A stretch of DNA of 64,000 nucleotides from Oscillospiraceae bacterium (GTDB taxonomy: Bacteria; Bacillota; Clostridia; Oscillospirales; Oscillospiraceae): the NCBI GenBank assembly GCA_021769865.1, contig JAETSB010000004.1:62001-126000 (forward strand). The letters run 5' to 3'. Shown here piece by piece: positions 42,395 to 50,172 of this stretch (the stretch's first letter is position 1; every line of letters starts with the position of its first letter). The notes under the pieces were generated by a model. The model saw only the letters and a program-made list of their open reading frames with translations. It did no database searches and had not been told where the DNA came from. Position numbers and translations under genes: made by a program.

Positions 42395-43600
42395 ATGAGA
42401 TCGATTCGTGACATCTACAAGGTGGGCCGCGGCCCGTCCAGCTCTCACACCATGGGTCCCGCCCGGGCCGCCGCCATGTTCCGGGAGGAGACGCCGGAGG
42501 CGGACGCCTACCGGGCGGTGCTGTACGGCTCTTTGTCCAAGACGGGAAAGGGCCACGGCACGGACCGCATTCTGACGGAGACCTTCGCCCCTCTTCCCAC
42601 GGAGATCGTCTTTTCCAAGGAGACCGTGGAAAAGCATCCCAACACCCTGGACCTGACCGCCTTTCAGGGCGGGCGGGAGCTGTGTACCCGTCGGGTGTAC
42701 AGCGTCGGCGGCGGGGACCTGGAGTGGGAAGGGGGCCCCGCCCCCCAACAGGAGCAGGAGACCTATTTTGAAAACTCCTTTGCGGAGATCAAGGAGTTCT
42801 GTGAGTTCCGCTATATCAGTCTCACCGACTATGTGGAGTTGAACGAGGGGGCGGACATCTGGGACGACCTGCTGGAGATCTGGGCGGTGATGCAGGCTTC
42901 CATTCAAGAGGGCCTCGCCGCCTCCGGGGAGCTGCCCGGAGGGCTCCGCATTGAGCGGAAGGCCAAGTCCATCCACGACCATATCCTGGTCAACAAGCAC
43001 CCGGAAATCATCGAGTGCCAGCAGGTGTGCTCCTACGCCTACGCCGTCTCGGAGCAGAACGCCGGAAACGGCGTCGTGGTCACCGCCCCCACCTGCGGCT
43101 CCTGCGGCGTGCTCCCGGCGGTTCTCTATTACTTCAAAGACAAGCGGGGCCTCAGCGATCTGGACATTGCCCACGCCCTGGGAGTGGCGGGGCTGTTCGG
43201 CGCGCTGGCGAAGCGCAACGCCTCCGTCTCGGGGGCGGAGTGCGGCTGCCAGGCGGAGATCGGCGTGGCTTGCGCCATGGCCGCCGCCGCCCTGGGGCAG
43301 CTCTTCGGGTACTCCGTCAAGCGCATCGAGTACGCCGCCGAGGTGGCCCTGGAGCACCACCTGGGTCTGACCTGCGACCCCATCTGCGGTCTGGTCCAGA
43401 TTCCCTGCATTGAGCGCAACGCCGTGGCGGCCATGCGGGCCATCAACTCCGCCAACCTGGCGTATTTTCTGGCGGAGACCCGGCGCATCAGCTACGATAT
43501 GGTGCTCAAGACCATGTACGAGACCGGCATCCACCTGAACCGGGGCTACCGGGAGACCTCCGAGGGGGGTCTGGCCCGGCTGTACTCCCGGCGGGGGTGA
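42395..43600 (+). CDS. sdaA: L-serine ammonia-lyase (single-chain, iron-sulfur)
   Basis: 401 aa. Deaminates serine to pyruvate and ammonia. Residues 1-~145 are the beta part (IRDIYKVGRGPSSSHTMGP, with the serine-binding SSSHTMGP). The alpha part has VTAPTCGSCGVLPAVL, SGAECGCQAEIGVACAMAAA and LTCDPICGLVQIPCIERNA, whose Cys residues carry the 4Fe-4S cluster. Both parts are in one chain. ATG at 42395 is preferred; a TTG at 42386 is possible. It directly follows serA (31 bp), putting serine breakdown in line with synthesis. Confidence 0.92.
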   Translation: MRSIRDIYKVGRGPSSSHTMGPARAAAMFREETPEADAYRAVLYGSLSKTGKGHGTDRILTETFAPLPTEIVFSKETVEKHPNTLDLTAFQGGRELCTRRVYSVGGGDLEWEGGPAPQQEQETYFENSFAEIKEFCEFRYISLTDYVELNEGADIWDDLLEIWAVMQASIQEGLAASGELPGGLRIERKAKSIHDHILVNKHPEIIECQQVCSYAYAVSEQNAGNGVVVTAPTCGSCGVLPAVLYYFKDKRGLSDLDIAHALGVAGLFGALAKRNASVSGAECGCQAEIGVACAMAAAALGQLFGYSVKRIEYAAEVALEHHLGLTCDPICGLVQIPCIERNAVAAMRAINSANLAYFLAETRRISYDMVLKTMYETGIHLNRGYRETSEGGLARLYSRRG

Positions 43601-43621
43601 GCCCGAAATCGCGAACGGAGA

Positions 43622-43657
43622 GCCCCGCCCGTCCAAAGGGACGGGCGGGGCATTTTT
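43622..43657 (+). terminator. terminator of the ser cluster
   Basis: Perfect 13-bp stem GCCCCGCCCGTCC / GGACGGGCGGGGC, loop AAAG, then ATTTTT. Confidence 0.9.
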
Positions 43658-43677
43658 GGGACTTTGCGGAAAACCCC

Positions 43678-43706
43678 TTGCAATTTGGGGAAATCGGGGT
43701 TACAAT
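43678..43706 (+). promoter_or_regulatory. promoter of a noncoding transcript
   Basis: TTGCAA (43678-43683), 17-bp spacer, TACAAT (43701-43706). No credible ORF follows. Confidence 0.65.
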
Positions 43707-43712
43707 GAAAGC

Positions 43713-43940
43713 CGGAAACATGAATGCGGCAGGCCGCCGGGCACCTGCAGAGCGCCCAGCGGCCCTGTACGAGTGACAGACCCACTCAGCACAGCAGTTT
43801 GAACTGCACCACGGGCTTATTATACCCATTCCCCCACTCTTTTGCAAGGGTGGATCGCAAGGACGCCGGAATGGGCCGGAAGCCGTGTGTTCGCATGCTC
43901 TTAGGCGGCGCTGAGTTCCCGGGACTCGGCGCCGCTTTTA
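43713..43940 (+). ncRNA. structured ncRNA, ~225 nt (possibly 6S-like)
   Basis: Bounded by the promoter at 43678-43706 and a strong terminator (GCGGCGCTGAGT / ACTCGGCGCCGC, then TTTT, about 43905-43939). Internal stems: GAGTG/CACTC (43771-43787), GCAGTT/AACTGC (43795-43806), CCACTCTT/AAGGGTGG (43834-43853), and possible long-range pairs ATGCG/CGCAT (43724 with 43891 region). A long rod closed by end-to-end pairing with a central loop would fit 6S RNA, but the key sequence was not confirmed. No ORF with a ribosome site is present. The remainder of 43601-44256 holds terminators only. Confidence 0.5.
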
Positions 43941-44066
43941 TGTTTCCGGCGGACGCCCAACCGGAGGGGGAGGTCCCACACACACGGCGGCTCTCCCGTC
44001 ATCCCTTTCCTCCCTCCCCGGCGGCGCGCCCCGCCGGAGGTCCCCCCGGGGACCGGCTCGATCCGC

Positions 44067-44099
44067 AAAAGGCCCCGCGCCGCGAGCGCGGGGCCTTTT
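44067..44099. terminator. symmetrical terminator
   Basis: AAAAGGCCCCGCGC-CGCGA-GCGCGGGGCCTTTT, usable in both directions; it separates the ncRNA region from the SLH gene. Confidence 0.85.
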
Positions 44100-44166
44100 C
44101 GCAAACAAACGCGAAACTATCGTAAAAGCACACAATGCGGGCGTTTGCATTTTGGCGGCGGGCGAA

Positions 44167-44195
44167 TTGAAACTTCCAGATCCTGGTGGTATACT
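44167..44195 (+). promoter_or_regulatory. promoter of SLH protein 1
   Basis: TTGAAA (44167-44172), 17-bp spacer, TATACT (44190-44195). Confidence 0.72.
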
Positions 44196-44256
44196 AAACA
44201 CACCGAACCACTGGGCTGGCGGAGGAACGCCGCCCAAATCGAATGGAGGCATACGA

Positions 44257-45789
44257 ATGAAAAAATTCCTTTCCCTGTTCCTCGCGCTGGCCATGATCTG
44301 CGCCATGATCCCTGCGGCGTCCGCCAGCACTATCTACCAAGCCAAGGAGATGAAGGTCAAGCACGACTTCCAGACGGAGGGCGTGGACGACGGAAAGGGA
44401 ACCGCCACCTATGTGGACGTAGAGGGCGGCTACTACATCTCCCCCTGGAAGTACGACGTGGAAAACATCAGCCTCACCGTCACCTACAAAGGCGAGGACT
44501 ACAAGGTCAAAACCGAGGACCTGAAGCTGGACGGCCTGAAGGACGTGAAGGTCAGCGTCTTTGAGCTGGACGGAAAGGTGGAGACCAGCACCGAGAGCGC
44601 CCCCGACGAGGCGAAAAAGGTCGCCAAGTTCAAGGTGGACCTGGAAAACTGGACCGTCATCGCCATGCCTAAGACCGAGGACCTGGAGATGGCCGTAAAG
44701 TTCCAGTACAAGGACGCCAAGCCCGCCGACGCCAATAACGTGGACGCCTTCCCCCTGAACGCCGCCGCCCAGGAGCAGGCGGAGGCCCCCGCGGGCTCCG
44801 TCCAGCTGATTCAGGACTTCAAGGACTGCAAGGGCGTTACGGATGAGACCAAAGAGATCCGCACCATGCTCAAGCCCGACGAAAACGGCGTGTACTTCGC
44901 CTCCCGCTGGGATTACAAGATGGCCACCAAGGAAGGCGAGGCCGGCGTAGGCCCCAACATTGACTGCAAAGTGGTTTACAATGGGGCCAACAAGAAGATG
45001 AAGGGCGAGGACATCAAGGCCGACGCCAACAACTGCGGGACCATGTACTTCTTTGAGAAGGACGGCAAGCTGGACGTGGACGCCCAGGTTCCCGAGGGCG
45101 CCACGGAGCTGGCGGAGTGCACCATGAGCCTGGACGGGGCCATTTGGTTCACCCCCAAGAGCGACAAGATCACCACGGAGCTGGAGTTCAACTACGACGC
45201 CTCCGAAACCTATGACGCCAAGAAAAACGTGGACCAGGTCCAGAACGTGAAGCCCGGCGCCAAAGAAGAAAAGCCCGCCGAAGCTCCAGCCGCCTCCAAG
45301 TTCACCGACGTGGCCCCCACCTCCCCCTTTGCCGCCGCCATTGACTGGGCCGTGGCCGAGGGCATCACCCTGGGCACCACCGAGACCACCTTCGGGCCTT
45401 CCAACACCTGCTCCATCTCTAACATCATCACCTTCCTGTGGCGCGCCAACGGCAAGCCCGGCGCCGCCGAGGGCGTGTCCGACCGGGACGGCGCCCGCGC
45501 GTGGGCGATTGAGCAGAAGCTGATCGGCGAGGACGAGGACGTCAGTGCCCCCTGCACCCGCGTGATGGCCGTCGCGTACATGTGGCGTGTGGCCGGGAAT
45601 CCCGAGTCCACGGCGGAGCTCAGCTTTACCGACGTGGACAAAGAGGCGGATTACGCCGGCGCCGTGGCCTGGGCCGTGGAGAACGGCGTGACCTCCGGCA
45701 CCACCGATACCACCTTCTCCCCCGACAACACCTGCACCCGGGGCCAGATCGTGACCTTCCTGTACCGGGCCGAACAGGCTGCTCAGTAA
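44257..45789 (+). CDS. secreted protein with C-terminal S-layer-homology modules (SLH 1)
   Basis: 510 aa. A signal peptide (MKKFLSLFLALAMICAMIPA, cleavage near ASA) is followed by two related beta-rich halves of unknown type (residues about 25-180 and 190-335). From about 345 there are SLH-like modules: KFTDVAPTSPFAAAIDWAVA with LGTTETTFGPSNTCSISN, a degenerate middle one, and SFTDVDKEADYAGAVAWAVE ending DNTCTRGQIVTFLYRA. These should bind the pyruvylated cell-wall polymer (see csaB). The start has ATGGAGGC upstream. The SLH region is almost identical in DNA to that of the next gene. Confidence 0.85.
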   Translation: MKKFLSLFLALAMICAMIPAASASTIYQAKEMKVKHDFQTEGVDDGKGTATYVDVEGGYYISPWKYDVENISLTVTYKGEDYKVKTEDLKLDGLKDVKVSVFELDGKVETSTESAPDEAKKVAKFKVDLENWTVIAMPKTEDLEMAVKFQYKDAKPADANNVDAFPLNAAAQEQAEAPAGSVQLIQDFKDCKGVTDETKEIRTMLKPDENGVYFASRWDYKMATKEGEAGVGPNIDCKVVYNGANKKMKGEDIKADANNCGTMYFFEKDGKLDVDAQVPEGATELAECTMSLDGAIWFTPKSDKITTELEFNYDASETYDAKKNVDQVQNVKPGAKEEKPAEAPAASKFTDVAPTSPFAAAIDWAVAEGITLGTTETTFGPSNTCSISNIITFLWRANGKPGAAEGVSDRDGARAWAIEQKLIGEDEDVSAPCTRVMAVAYMWRVAGNPESTAELSFTDVDKEADYAGAVAWAVENGVTSGTTDTTFSPDNTCTRGQIVTFLYRAEQAAQ

Positions 45790-45862
45790 TTTCCCTTGCG
45801 GATGCGGCGTCCCCCCTGCGGGGACTGCCCTTCCCGCCTTTGACGGAAAAGTTCTTCGTTTT

Positions 45863-45902
45863 CAGCTGCGGACCGCTTCGCTGGGTCCGCAGTTGATTTT
45901 TT
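45863..45902 (+). terminator. terminator after SLH 1
   Basis: CAGCTGCGGACC / GGGTCCGCAGTTG then ATTTTTT. The preceding bases (about 45797-45825) resemble the leader of tRNA-Gly at 8437-8467. Confidence 0.8.
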
Positions 45903-45912
45903 ACGGGTGAGG

Positions 45913-45951
45913 AAAAGAGCTCCGCCGTTTGAAACGGCGGGGCTCTTTTTT
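45913..45951. terminator. second terminator
   Basis: AAAAGAGC-TCCGCCGTTT/GAAACGGCGG-GGCTCTTTTTT. Confidence 0.82.
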
Positions 45952-45972
45952 GCTTTGCTGTGATAAAAACAC

Positions 45973-46001
45973 TTGCATTTTTTGACAAAAAGGAGTACAA
46001 T
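45973..46001 (+). promoter_or_regulatory. promoter of SLH protein 2
   Basis: TTGCAT (45973-45978), 17-bp spacer, TACAAT (45996-46001). Confidence 0.7.
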
Positions 46002-46057
46002 GCGCTCTAATATCTCCGCCGCCGCGCGGCGGGCCGAAAAATTTAGGAGGAACCAAG

Positions 46058-47341
46058 ATGAAGAAAAAGCTGTTATCCCTGGCGCTGGCCCTGGTACTGT
46101 GCCTTGGCCTGACCGTCCCCGCCTTTGCGGCCGAGAACCCGGAGGACTGGTGGAAGAACGCCAAAGAAGTCAAGAACTATGACGAGTTCGTCGCCGCCCT
46201 GGAGGATGAGAAGGTCGAGGAGATCAAGATCGTCGGCGAGGTCACCATCCCCCAGAGGGACGAGGCCCTCCATGCCGACAAGCCGGTTCTGGTGGGCAGT
46301 GAGGGAAAGCTGAAGCTGGACAAGGACGCCATGTTGTATAGCGGTGTGCCCATGGGCCGCTTCAACTTCGAGGACGCGGAGCACACCTGGGACCTGGTTG
46401 CCGAGATGTGCGAGACCTTCCTGATGTGGAATGACGAGCCGGGCGTGTATAACCGGGACATCTTCGGCGCCCAGCCGGATGATGTTGTCTCCTATATCGC
46501 CGGGGTTATAAAGGACGAGAAGGTTCCTCTGGCTACCGCCGTGTTCAGCGGCGCGGACGTGACCCTGACCGATGATCTCAGTATGGAGGGCACTCTCCAG
46601 GTTCACGGCCACAATCTCACCATCGGCAAGGACGTGAAGGTGGAGGCCGGTTCCCTGTATGTGGACGGTGACCTGACCCTGGAAGAGGGCGCGTCCCTGA
46701 CCCTGACCGGCGAGGGCTCCAGCATTACCGGCAAGGCCACCTTCGCCGACGAGAAGCAGAAGCCTGAGAACCTGGAGATCCCCGAGGCCGCCGCCGAGCC
46801 CGAGGCCCCCGAGACGCCCGCCGCCACCCCCAAGTTCACCGACGTGGCCGCCGACTCCCCCTTCGCCGCCGCCATTGACTGGGCCGTGGCCGAGGGCATC
46901 ACCCTGGGCACCACCGAGACCACCTTCGGGCCCACCAACCCCTGCTCCGTCTCCAACATCCTCACCTTCCTGTGGCGCGCCAACGGCAAGCCCGGCGCCG
47001 CCGAGGGCGTCGCGGACCGGGACAGCGCCCGGACGTGGGGCATCGAGAAGCGGATGGTCGGAGAGGACCAGGACCTCAGCGCCCCCTGCACCCGCATCAT
47101 GGCGGTGAGCTTCATGTGGATCGCCGCCGAGGAGCCCGAGACGGAGACCGAGGTCAGCTTCACGGACCTGGTTGAGGGAGCGGACTATCTTCCCGCCGTG
47201 GCCTGGGCCGTGGAGAACGGCGTTACCAACGGCACCAGCGATACCACCTTCTCCCCCGACAACACCTGCACCCGGGGCCAGATCGTGACCTTCCTGTACC
47301 GGGCGGCCAACGCTGCCGCTCCCGCCGAAGCCGCTGAGTAA
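46058..47341 (+). CDS. secreted protein with C-terminal S-layer-homology modules (SLH 2)
   Basis: 427 aa. Signal peptide MKKKLLSLALALVLCLGLTV, cleavage after AFA. The N-terminal half is unique, with a beta-helix-like stretch (ATAVFSGADVTLTDDLSM, GTLQVHGHNLTIGKDVKV). A Pro/Glu/Ala linker follows, then SLH modules from about residue 260: FTDVAADSPFAAAIDWAVAE through the last CTRGQIVTFLYRA. GGAGGAACC precedes the ATG. It shares its SLH region with the gene at 44257, but the front halves are unrelated. Confidence 0.85.
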   Translation: MKKKLLSLALALVLCLGLTVPAFAAENPEDWWKNAKEVKNYDEFVAALEDEKVEEIKIVGEVTIPQRDEALHADKPVLVGSEGKLKLDKDAMLYSGVPMGRFNFEDAEHTWDLVAEMCETFLMWNDEPGVYNRDIFGAQPDDVVSYIAGVIKDEKVPLATAVFSGADVTLTDDLSMEGTLQVHGHNLTIGKDVKVEAGSLYVDGDLTLEEGASLTLTGEGSSITGKATFADEKQKPENLEIPEAAAEPEAPETPAATPKFTDVAADSPFAAAIDWAVAEGITLGTTETTFGPTNPCSVSNILTFLWRANGKPGAAEGVADRDSARTWGIEKRMVGEDQDLSAPCTRIMAVSFMWIAAEEPETETEVSFTDLVEGADYLPAVAWAVENGVTNGTSDTTFSPDNTCTRGQIVTFLYRAANAAAPAEAAE

Positions 47342-47355
47342 GCACCATCCGCATA

Positions 47356-47388
47356 AAAAACCCCGCCGTTTCATACGGCGGGGTTTTT
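47356..47388. terminator. terminator after SLH 2
   Basis: AAAAAACCCCGCCGT / ACGGCGGGGTTTTT hairpin with A- and T-runs. Confidence 0.88.
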
Positions 47389-47430
47389 CCCTGCTCAGGC
47401 GACGGGTAAAAAAAGGGTCCCTTTCCCCGA

Positions 47431-47459
47431 TTGACATTTTCCCTCCGGGGAAGCATAAT
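47431..47459 (+). promoter_or_regulatory. promoter of the pyrophosphatase gene
   Basis: TTGACA (47431-47436), 17-bp spacer, CATAAT (47454-47459). Confidence 0.72.
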
Positions 47460-47490
47460 GGGAACAGAACGCGAAAGGAGCCATTCTTCC

Positions 47491-49104
47491 ATGGATACGA
47501 TTTATATCACCGGGCATCGGAACCCGGACACGGACTCCATCGTCTCCGCCATGGCCTACGCCGCCCTCCAGAACGCCCTGGGCAACCGGCAGTACCAGGC
47601 CGCCCGACTGGGCCAGGTCAGCGACGAGACCCAGATCGTCCTGGACCGCTTCGGCTTCCAGCCCCCCAAGCTCATCGACAACGTGCGCACCCAGGTCCGG
47701 GACCTGGACTACGACACGCCCCCCACCCTCTCCGCCGCCGCCACCGTCAGCCGGGGCTGGACCACCATGCAGGGGGGAAAGATCTCCATTCTCCCCGTGG
47801 CCAACGAGGACGGGACCCTCTACGGCACCCTCTCCGCCGGGGACGTGGCCAACTACGACATGACCACCGTCCACAATCCCCGGGTGGAGGAGATCCCGGT
47901 GTACAATCTGATCTCCGTGCTGGAGGGGAAGCTCCTCCACGAGAGCGCCGACACGCCGGACCTGGTCTCCGGCGAGGTGACCATCGCCCTGCCCGCCAGC
48001 CGGGAGAACCTGCTCTTCTCCAGCCGGGACAGCGTGGTCATCTGCGGCGACCAGCCGGACATGGTCCAGCGGGCCCTGGACCTCCAGGTGAACTGCGTGA
48101 TCATCTGCCAGGGGGAGGTCCCCCCGGAGATGCTGGACCGGGCGGGGAACACCTGCGTTATCTCCACCCCCATCGACGCCTATCAGGCCCTGCGGCTGAT
48201 CTTCCACGCCCTGCCCATCGCCCGGGTGTGCAAGAGCCGGGACCTGGTCTGCTTCCACCTGGACGACTACATTGACGACGTGCAGAACGCCGTGCTGGAG
48301 AGCCGCTTCCGGGCCTACCCCATTCTGGATGAGGAGGAGAAGGTGGTGGGCATGCTGTCCCGCTTCCACCTGCTCCGCCCCCGGCGGAAGCGGGTGGTGC
48401 TGGTGGACCACAACGAGAAGTCCCAGTCCGTCACGGGGCTGGACCAGGCGGACATCCTGGAGATCATCGACCACCACCGCCTGGCGGACATCGAGACGAA
48501 AAACCCCATCCACGTCCGGAACGAGGCCGTGGGCAGCACCAACACCATCATCGCCGAGATGTACCAGGAGAAGGGCCTGATGCCCACCGCCAACATGGCG
48601 GGCCTCATGGCGGCGGCCATCGTGTCGGATACGGTCATGTTCAAGTCCCCCACCTGTACCCAGCGGGACATTGACATCGCCAACCGCATGGCCCGCATTG
48701 CAAGCGTCCGGCTGGAGGACCTGGGACAGGCCATCTTCTCCGCCGCCTGCGGGGACGACAAGACCGCCGAGGCCATGCTGAAAACGGACTACAAGGAGTT
48801 CCACATCGCCGGGCACAACCTGGCGGTGAGCCAGATCACCACCATGGACTCCGAGCGGCTTTTGAAGCGGCTGGACGAGTTCCTCAAGATCATGACCGAG
48901 ACCCGGGAGAAGCGGGGGCTCCAGAGCGTGGTGCTGATGATCACCGACGTGCTGCTGGAGGGGACGCAGCTTTTGTTCGTCGGCGACGAGGACACGATCC
49001 GGCAGGCGTTTGGCATCAAGGGGGAGGAGAATTTTGCTTTCCTGCCCAAGATCATGTCCCGGAAGAAGCAGGTCATTCCTATGCTGTCCGCATTGTGGGG
49101 GTGA
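47491..49104 (+). CDS. ppaC: manganese-dependent inorganic pyrophosphatase with CBS/DRTGG insert
   Basis: 537 aa, family II PPase (DHH fold). ITGHRNPDTDSIVSAMAYA holds the first metal ligands and the insert splits the catalytic domain. The insert (residues ~60-305) contains CBS-like segments and a DRTGG domain, as in adenine-nucleotide-regulated clostridial PPases. Then VLVDHNEKSQSV, EIIDHHRLADIE with the DHH signature, and the DHHA2 domain with RKKQVIPML. It hydrolyses PPi and is probably inhibited by AMP/ADP via CBS. The ATG at 47491 has AAAGGAG upstream. Confidence 0.9.
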   Translation: MDTIYITGHRNPDTDSIVSAMAYAALQNALGNRQYQAARLGQVSDETQIVLDRFGFQPPKLIDNVRTQVRDLDYDTPPTLSAAATVSRGWTTMQGGKISILPVANEDGTLYGTLSAGDVANYDMTTVHNPRVEEIPVYNLISVLEGKLLHESADTPDLVSGEVTIALPASRENLLFSSRDSVVICGDQPDMVQRALDLQVNCVIICQGEVPPEMLDRAGNTCVISTPIDAYQALRLIFHALPIARVCKSRDLVCFHLDDYIDDVQNAVLESRFRAYPILDEEEKVVGMLSRFHLLRPRRKRVVLVDHNEKSQSVTGLDQADILEIIDHHRLADIETKNPIHVRNEAVGSTNTIIAEMYQEKGLMPTANMAGLMAAAIVSDTVMFKSPTCTQRDIDIANRMARIASVRLEDLGQAIFSAACGDDKTAEAMLKTDYKEFHIAGHNLAVSQITTMDSERLLKRLDEFLKIMTETREKRGLQSVVLMITDVLLEGTQLLFVGDEDTIRQAFGIKGEENFAFLPKIMSRKKQVIPMLSALWG

Positions 49105-49108
49105 TGGT

Positions 49109-49238
49109 ACTCGCCCTTGCGGGCGGGGAGGATTGGAGACCAGCGATGGCTGGTTCATTGCACCCCCCATTTTCTCTTTTTCTTCCAGAAGAAAAAGAGA
49201 AAACGGGCCGTGCACGGTCCAAAAGAGAAAAAGAAGTA
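49109..49238 (+). repeat. dispersed hairpin-rich repeat, copy C
   Basis: Reads CTCGCCCTTGCGGGCGGGGAGG, CCAGCGATGGCTGG, TTCATTGCACCCCCCA, the palindrome TTTTCTCTTTTTCTTC/GAAGAAAAAGAGAAAA, CCGTGCACGG, then AAAAGAGAAAAAGAAG. It faces copy D across the DUF6809-like/XRE pair. A further hairpin, GGCCTGACC/TGGTCAGGCC, follows at about 49271-49291. Confidence 0.88.
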
Positions 49239-49316
49239 ATTAGCCCTTCTATCGGTAGAACACCCTGTGGGGCCTGACCCCCTGGTCAGGCCATTTCCCT
49301 GGGGAGGAAATTCGGT

Positions 49317-49365
49317 GGTCGAAGTAAGGACTGTCCTCCCCTCCTCGCTGCCGCTAACCTGGCGG
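49317..49365 (+). repeat. 49-bp conserved element, copy 2
   Basis: 46 of 49 positions match 12935-12983. In both loci it lies between a forward copy of the ~130-bp repeat and the next gene or terminator. Confidence 0.8.
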
Positions 49366-49390
49366 GCAGGGTGACATTGTGGGAGGAAAA

Positions 49391-49639
49391 TTAAAATCCT
49401 TCTAGCAGCTGCGCCATGAGCTGCGCGCCAAAACAGATGCCGGTATGGAAAGCGGCGTCCCGCTGTTCCAGGGCCAGGACCTGTATTTCTTGCTGGAAAG
49501 CGTCAGCCGCCTTTGGCTCCAGCGCGTGCAGCTGGCGCAGAATGCGCTCTTCTGCAATTGTATAAGGCGCTTCCATGGGACCCTTGCCCCGCAGGCCAGT
49601 GAGTTCACCATATTGAAGTGCAGTCAAGATATCAAACAT
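49391..49639 (-). CDS. small helical protein (DUF6809-like)
   Basis: 82 aa. MFDILTALQYGEL then helices ending in FHTGICFGAQLMAQLLEGF, the pattern of DUF6809 proteins (final FxxGxxxGxxLM helix). AGGAGGGAG precedes the ATG. Divergent from the XRE gene at 49720 with a shared 80-bp control region, and enclosed by facing repeat copies C and D. Function unknown; the recurring XRE partner suggests a two-gene module. Confidence 0.65.
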   Translation of the reverse strand: MFDILTALQYGELTGLRGKGPMEAPYTIAEERILRQLHALEPKAADAFQQEIQVLALEQRDAAFHTGICFGAQLMAQLLEGF

Positions 49640-49682
49640 GACTGATTCTCCCTCCTAAAGCTATTGCATCCGTTGCACACTT

Positions 49683-49711
49683 ATAGTAACATACTTAAAG
49701 TGCTAAGTCAA
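49683..49711 (-). promoter_or_regulatory. promoter of the DUF6809-like gene
   Basis: On the minus strand, TTGACT (49706-49711), 17-bp spacer, TACTAT (49683-49688). The imperfect dyad CACTTA...TAAAGTG (49678-49702) overlaps it and may be the XRE operator. Confidence 0.62.
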
Positions 49712-49719
49712 GAGGTTAT

Positions 49720-49968
49720 ATGGAAACTAAAAAGATTTTTGGCGAACGGCTCCGTGAGCTGCGCAATCGTCAGTCTGTCAGCCAGATGGAGCTTGCCAAC
49801 GCATTAGGGCTGACGCAAAATTCGATTGGCATGATGGAACGAGGATACCGGGGGACCACGATTGAAAAGGTGGTCCTGCTGGCGAAGTATTTTCACGTAT
49901 CGGCGGACTATCTGCTAGGCATCACGGACGACCCCACGTGGCGGGGAGCGGAGGAAAAGGCAGACTAA
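49720..49968 (+). CDS. XRE-family helix-turn-helix regulator
   Basis: 82 aa. GERLRELRNRQSVSQMELAN with LGLTQNSIGMMERGYRG forms the HTH; it ends DYLLGITDDPTWRGAEEKAD. AGAGG 5 bp before the ATG. Divergent from the DUF6809-like gene. The pair lies between repeat copies C and D, AT-richer than the rest of the window. Confidence 0.8.
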   Translation: METKKIFGERLRELRNRQSVSQMELANALGLTQNSIGMMERGYRGTTIEKVVLLAKYFHVSADYLLGITDDPTWRGAEEKAD

Positions 49969-50001
49969 TCGAAGGCAAAAAAATGGCCCGAAGGGCCGAT
50001 C

Positions 50002-50129
50002 CTTCTTTTTCTCTTTTGGACCGTGCACGGCCCGTTTTCTCTTTTTCTTCTGGAAGAAAAAGAGAAAATGGGGGGTGCAATGGACCAGCCATCGCTGGCC
50101 ACCAATCCGCCCCGCCCGCAAGGGCGAGA
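50002..50129 (-). repeat. dispersed hairpin-rich repeat, copy D
   Basis: Inverted partner of copy C, with the same sequence of parts and nearly identical to copies B and C. It ends 43 bp before the sigma-54 activator gene. Confidence 0.88.
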
Positions 50130-50172
50130 ACAAATCCCCCCCTTTCAGGGGAGAAAGTAAGGAGGCCCCGCC

